From VAZQ01 sp035693615 (GTDB lineage Bacteria; Pseudomonadota; Alphaproteobacteria; Rhizobiales; Xanthobacteraceae): DNA of 64,000 nt. Of the stretch, positions 61,282-64,000 are shown piece after piece (positions within the stretch are counted from its first letter, which is position 1; every line of letters begins with the position of its first letter). The stretch covers positions 1 to 64,000 of the forward strand of contig DASSGH010000026.1 of the NCBI GenBank assembly GCA_035693615.1, in the 5' to 3' direction. Below the pieces are notes generated by a model. It was not told the origin of the DNA. It saw only the letters and a program-made list of their open reading frames with translations, and did no database searches. The position numbers and the translations under genes were made by a program.

Positions 61282-62259
61282 GTGGCGAGGCCCGTGCGCG
61301 CGCTCGCATGTATTGCCGCGCTCCTGTGCGTGCTGGCCGGGAGCGGCAATTCGTGGGCCGATGGTTATCCCACTCGGCCGATCCGTTTGATCGTGCCGTT
61401 CGGAGCCGGCGGACCCACCGACGTCATCGGACGCATCGTCGCGCAGAAATTGTCGGAGAGCTTGGGGCAGCAGGTCTACATCGAAAACATGCCCGGCGCC
61501 GGCGGCAACACCGGCGTGGCCACGGCGGCCCATGCGGCGGCCGACGGCTACACCATGCTCGTTGTGAGCACCGGATTCATGGTCAATCCGAGCATGTATG
61601 CGAAAGTTCCCTATGACCCGCTCAAGGACTTTGCGCCGGTCACTTTGGTGGCTGCCTCTCCCAACGTGGTTTCGGTCCATCCCAGCTTTCCGGCGACGAC
61701 GCTCAAGGAGCTGATCGAGCTGGTGAAGGCGAATCCCGGCCAGTACAGCTTCGCGCAGCCCTCTACCGGCTCGACCCCGCATCTCGCCGGCGAACTGTTC
61801 AAGCAACAATATCAACTCGATCTTGTCACCGTGCCGTTCAACAGCGCGGCGCTGGCGATCAATTCGACCATCGGCGGGCATACCCCGATCGCATTCACGG
61901 CGCTCCCGCCGGCCATGACCAACATCAAGGAGGGAAAATTGCGGGGCTTGGCGGTGCTCAGCGTCAAGCGCGCGGCGGCGCTGCCGGAAGTACCGACCAA
62001 CGCCGAAACCGGCGTTCCCGATCTCGAGAGCGACACGCTGACCGGCATCGTGGCGCCGACCGGCACGCCGAACGACGTGATCGAGCGCTGGCGCGGCGAA
62101 ATCGCGAAGGCTGTTGCCGCGCCCGATGTGAAGGAGCGTTTGCAAGCATTGGGCTTCGCTCCGGTCGCCAACACGCCCGACGAGTTCGGCGCCCGCATCA
62201 AGGCCGAGATCGCAAAATGGAGCAAAGTCGTCCACGACGCGCACATCCGCGCCGATTGA
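61282..62259 (+). CDS. orphan Bug/TctC family periplasmic receptor
   Basis: A 325-residue receptor starting at a GTG with GGGAGGATCGA upstream. The signal ALACIAALLCVLAGSGNSWA is followed by the Bug start YPTRPIRLIVPFGAGGPTDVIGR, ENMPGAGGNTGVATAAHAA and the C-terminal LGFAPVANTPDEF. No TctA or TctB genes accompany it, as is common for Bug proteins, which share permeases or act in sensing. It probably binds a small carboxylate or nicotinamide-like ligand related to the neighbouring cyclase-family hydrolase. Confidence 0.92.
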   Translation: MARPVRALACIAALLCVLAGSGNSWADGYPTRPIRLIVPFGAGGPTDVIGRIVAQKLSESLGQQVYIENMPGAGGNTGVATAAHAAADGYTMLVVSTGFMVNPSMYAKVPYDPLKDFAPVTLVAASPNVVSVHPSFPATTLKELIELVKANPGQYSFAQPSTGSTPHLAGELFKQQYQLDLVTVPFNSAALAINSTIGGHTPIAFTALPPAMTNIKEGKLRGLAVLSVKRAAALPEVPTNAETGVPDLESDTLTGIVAPTGTPNDVIERWRGEIAKAVAAPDVKERLQALGFAPVANTPDEFGARIKAEIAKWSKVVHDAHIRAD

Positions 62260-62554
62260 GCCACGCCTGAGACCCAGATCGCAGAGGCGGACCGCCCCAC
62301 GTGGACAGCGACCTTGACTCGCGTCTTTGATGCGGCTGCTCGATTGCCAGCTGCCGCAGCCATTTTTCAGCCACAAATCCTAATCCAGAATATCAAGCAA
62401 AATCAAAATCGTCGCGATCCAGGGCGATTTCGCCACAAGCGAGGTCGTCAGTAAATTGCCTCCGCGATAGATTGGTCGCGACTCGGCTGATCATACGGGC
62501 GCCAGCAAGGTTCGAGTTGAACCGGCCGATCGCGAGCGCAACGAGGGATGCCCA

Positions 62555-63616
62555 ATGCCCTATACCCCAACCGACGAACTCGCCCATTACGAGGGCGCCC
62601 GGGCAGACGCCCTGTCATCCTACCGGAACCTGTTGGCTGAACGTGACGCAAAATTGAGAACGGCGCGCACGACCCATGGTCCGGGCAGCGATCGGTGGAA
62701 TCGGGCAGAAGACAAGGTGAGGACTGCTGAAAGACATCACCGCGTCATCTTCGGGAAACTGCAAAGGCCGTCCGACGGCAGACAGATATCGTTTTGGTGG
62801 TTCGTTGTCGGTGCCGTGCTCCTCGCCGCGCTAGAGGCACCGATCAACAAATTCATGCTCGATAACATCCTTCGCGGAAGCAACTTCGATTCGTACGTGC
62901 TTTCCTTGTTCATGACGCTGATCCTGCTGGTGCTCGCGCATTTCGCAGGTCAGCAAGCGCGCCAAATCCATGGTCACTATGAGGAGACGATTTACTACAG
63001 CAACATCGTGATCGTAGCTCTCGTCTTGATCGTGCTCGCTATTTGCGTCGGGGCGCTGACAATCGGTCGGGCCTTCTATTCCACCGCGCCAACCGGCGTT
63101 TCAGGACAGGACATCTTCTCGCATATCGGAAAGGAAGTATCGACCGTCGGTCCATGGACCGCATTTGTTAAAGCGCTTTCCGACAAATCCGCGTTTTTTC
63201 TGGCTTGTCTGAATACCGCTGGCATCACGGTCGCATTCCTTGCTGCCTTTGTTACGCACGATAGCGACAAGCTGTATCAATCCACGATCGACGCCGTTCA
63301 TTTTGCCGAAAGGTCCCTCTCTCGCGTCGCGACGCGGTACGAAAGAATGGTTGCCAGAATTGAAGGGAAGTACGGACCACGACTCGGGAATATTGCCGCG
63401 GCTTACGGAACGCACAATGCAAAAGTAGTAGAGCTTAAGCGGCACCGCGGCATGGGTCTGTCAGACGAGGACAACTTTGACCTAACGACGGTCGACAAGA
63501 TGTTGGAACAAGCCCGAAAAGAAATCGGAGAGAGAACACCTCATAACGGCTCGCGCAGCCACGCACCCGAAGATGATACGCAAACGGTTTCACCGTTCCC
63601 TGGACGACGATCGTAA
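62555..63616 (+). CDS. four-helix membrane protein of unknown function
   Basis: A 353-residue protein I do not recognise. An N-terminal soluble helical part (about residues 10-70, ARADALSSYRNLLAERDAKL and charged repeats) is followed by four predicted membrane helices (about 78-96, 113-131, 149-171, 213-233), with a loop between helices 3 and 4 containing GVSGQDIFSHIGKE, and a C-terminal helical part (VHFAERSLSRVATRYERM) with a polar tail. Local G+C is lower than elsewhere (31 of 60 in line 63181). The stop is followed at once by the ATG of a secreted protein, suggesting one operon. ATG 62555 has GGGATG upstream. Confidence 0.8.
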   Translation: MPYTPTDELAHYEGARADALSSYRNLLAERDAKLRTARTTHGPGSDRWNRAEDKVRTAERHHRVIFGKLQRPSDGRQISFWWFVVGAVLLAALEAPINKFMLDNILRGSNFDSYVLSLFMTLILLVLAHFAGQQARQIHGHYEETIYYSNIVIVALVLIVLAICVGALTIGRAFYSTAPTGVSGQDIFSHIGKEVSTVGPWTAFVKALSDKSAFFLACLNTAGITVAFLAAFVTHDSDKLYQSTIDAVHFAERSLSRVATRYERMVARIEGKYGPRLGNIAAAYGTHNAKVVELKRHRGMGLSDEDNFDLTTVDKMLEQARKEIGERTPHNGSRSHAPEDDTQTVSPFPGRRS

Positions 63617-64000
63617 ATGCTGCAGGTTCGGATCCGGCCGCGCGTATCAATCTTCTGCCCAAGGTGCCTTGTCTGGAGTGTGCTTCTAGGTTTCTCGCTT
63701 ACCGGTACCGCCGTTGCGCAGACGGGCGATAATAGAAATTATTGCAAAAGCGATGGACGCGTCGCACTCTTCCTGGTCGATATCACGACTCCTTACGATC
63801 AAACCGATAAGGACCTGATCGTCAGAGCGACTGATAAGATCCTCGCCTCGCTCGCAGGAGGCGAGAAGGTCATTATCCGCACGATTACCGACTCCGTTAC
63901 GCGCAGTGAACAGCTGGTCGAGCGGTGCATCCCGTTTTGTGCGGCACAGGGGTTGAGCAGGCTTTTTTCGTGCAACGACGGGGCGATTAGAACCGACCGC
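63617..64000 (+). CDS. secreted protein of unknown function, truncated by window end
   Basis: The frame starts at the ATG one base after the stop of the membrane protein gene and stays open to the window end (128 residues). A signal sequence (SVLLGFSLTGTAVA, cleavage near residue 34) is followed by VALFLVDITTPYDQTDKDL and EKVIIRTITDSV, a hydrophobic strand ending in Asp-x-Thr-Thr that recalls vWA or Rossmann-type folds, and Cys residues at 43, 104, 108 and 119 that may form disulfides. I know no family name. Lower G+C than most of the window (30 of 60 in line 63721). Confidence 0.75.
   Translation, partial: MLQVRIRPRVSIFCPRCLVWSVLLGFSLTGTAVAQTGDNRNYCKSDGRVALFLVDITTPYDQTDKDLIVRATDKILASLAGGEKVIIRTITDSVTRSEQLVERCIPFCAAQGLSRLFSCNDGAIRTDR

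Overview
The window is a G+C-rich chromosomal segment that looks like an alphaproteobacterium of the order Hyphomicrobiales (Rhizobiales), probably near Bradyrhizobium/Xanthobacteraceae. This rests on the carB-greA-lrp-trxB-lysR neighbourhood, hopanoid (hpn) genes, a pqq operon, phasins, many Bug/TctC- and TRAP-type uptake systems, and a tRNA-His that lacks an encoded G-1 and carries A73. Species cannot be fixed from the sequence alone. There is no insertion sequence, integrase, prophage or CRISPR array. Genes are tightly packed, with frequent ATGA/TAATG overlaps.

Layout. 0-7.1 kb: housekeeping genes (3'-part of carB, greA, an LLM oxidoreductase, an Lrp regulator divergent from trxB, a LysR regulator). 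7.1-14 kb: a periplasmic oxidation module, with a candidate small RNA, pqqA-B-C-D, a Tat-exported Fe/Mn superoxide dismutase, a PQQ-dependent sugar dehydrogenase, a dihaem cytochrome c and a convergent aldehyde dehydrogenase. pqqE is not in the window. 14-17.8 kb: a NitT/TauT-type ABC importer without its binding protein, a class II aldolase and a Rieske ferredoxin. 17.8-30.4 kb: hopanoid and isoprenoid synthesis (hpnN; ispH-hpnH; shc-hpnE-hpnD-hpnC-hpnB; ispA). It runs from IspH-derived prenyl precursors through farnesyl diphosphate, presqualene diphosphate, hydroxysqualene and squalene to hopene, then to adenosylhopane by HpnH and transport by HpnN. 30.4-31.8 kb: tRNA-His and two phasins.

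31.9-44.6 kb: a D-tartrate dehydratase-like enolase-superfamily enzyme, a secreted vWA (DUF1194) protein, a two-subunit 3-oxoacid CoA-transferase, an AsmA-like protein, a PotGHI-type ABC transporter, glpK/glpD and an atypical SDR. 44.7-50.6 kb: malonyl-CoA decarboxylase divergent from a CaiB/BaiF CoA-transferase that is followed by a complete TRAP transporter; together these could take up and degrade malonate or a similar diacid. 50.7-54 kb: a complete tripartite tricarboxylate transporter (tctC-tctB-tctA) interrupted by a nested palindromic repeat. 54-62.3 kb: an APC permease, a second palindromic repeat cluster, a DUF2293 protein, a ThDP-dependent enzyme, a MetE-C-like protein, a cyclase-family hydrolase and an orphan Bug receptor.

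62.5-64 kb: a visibly less G+C-rich pair, a four-helix membrane protein with long helical ends immediately followed (ATG one base after the stop) by a secreted protein cut by the window edge. I recognise neither; this pair is the best candidate in the window for an undescribed system.
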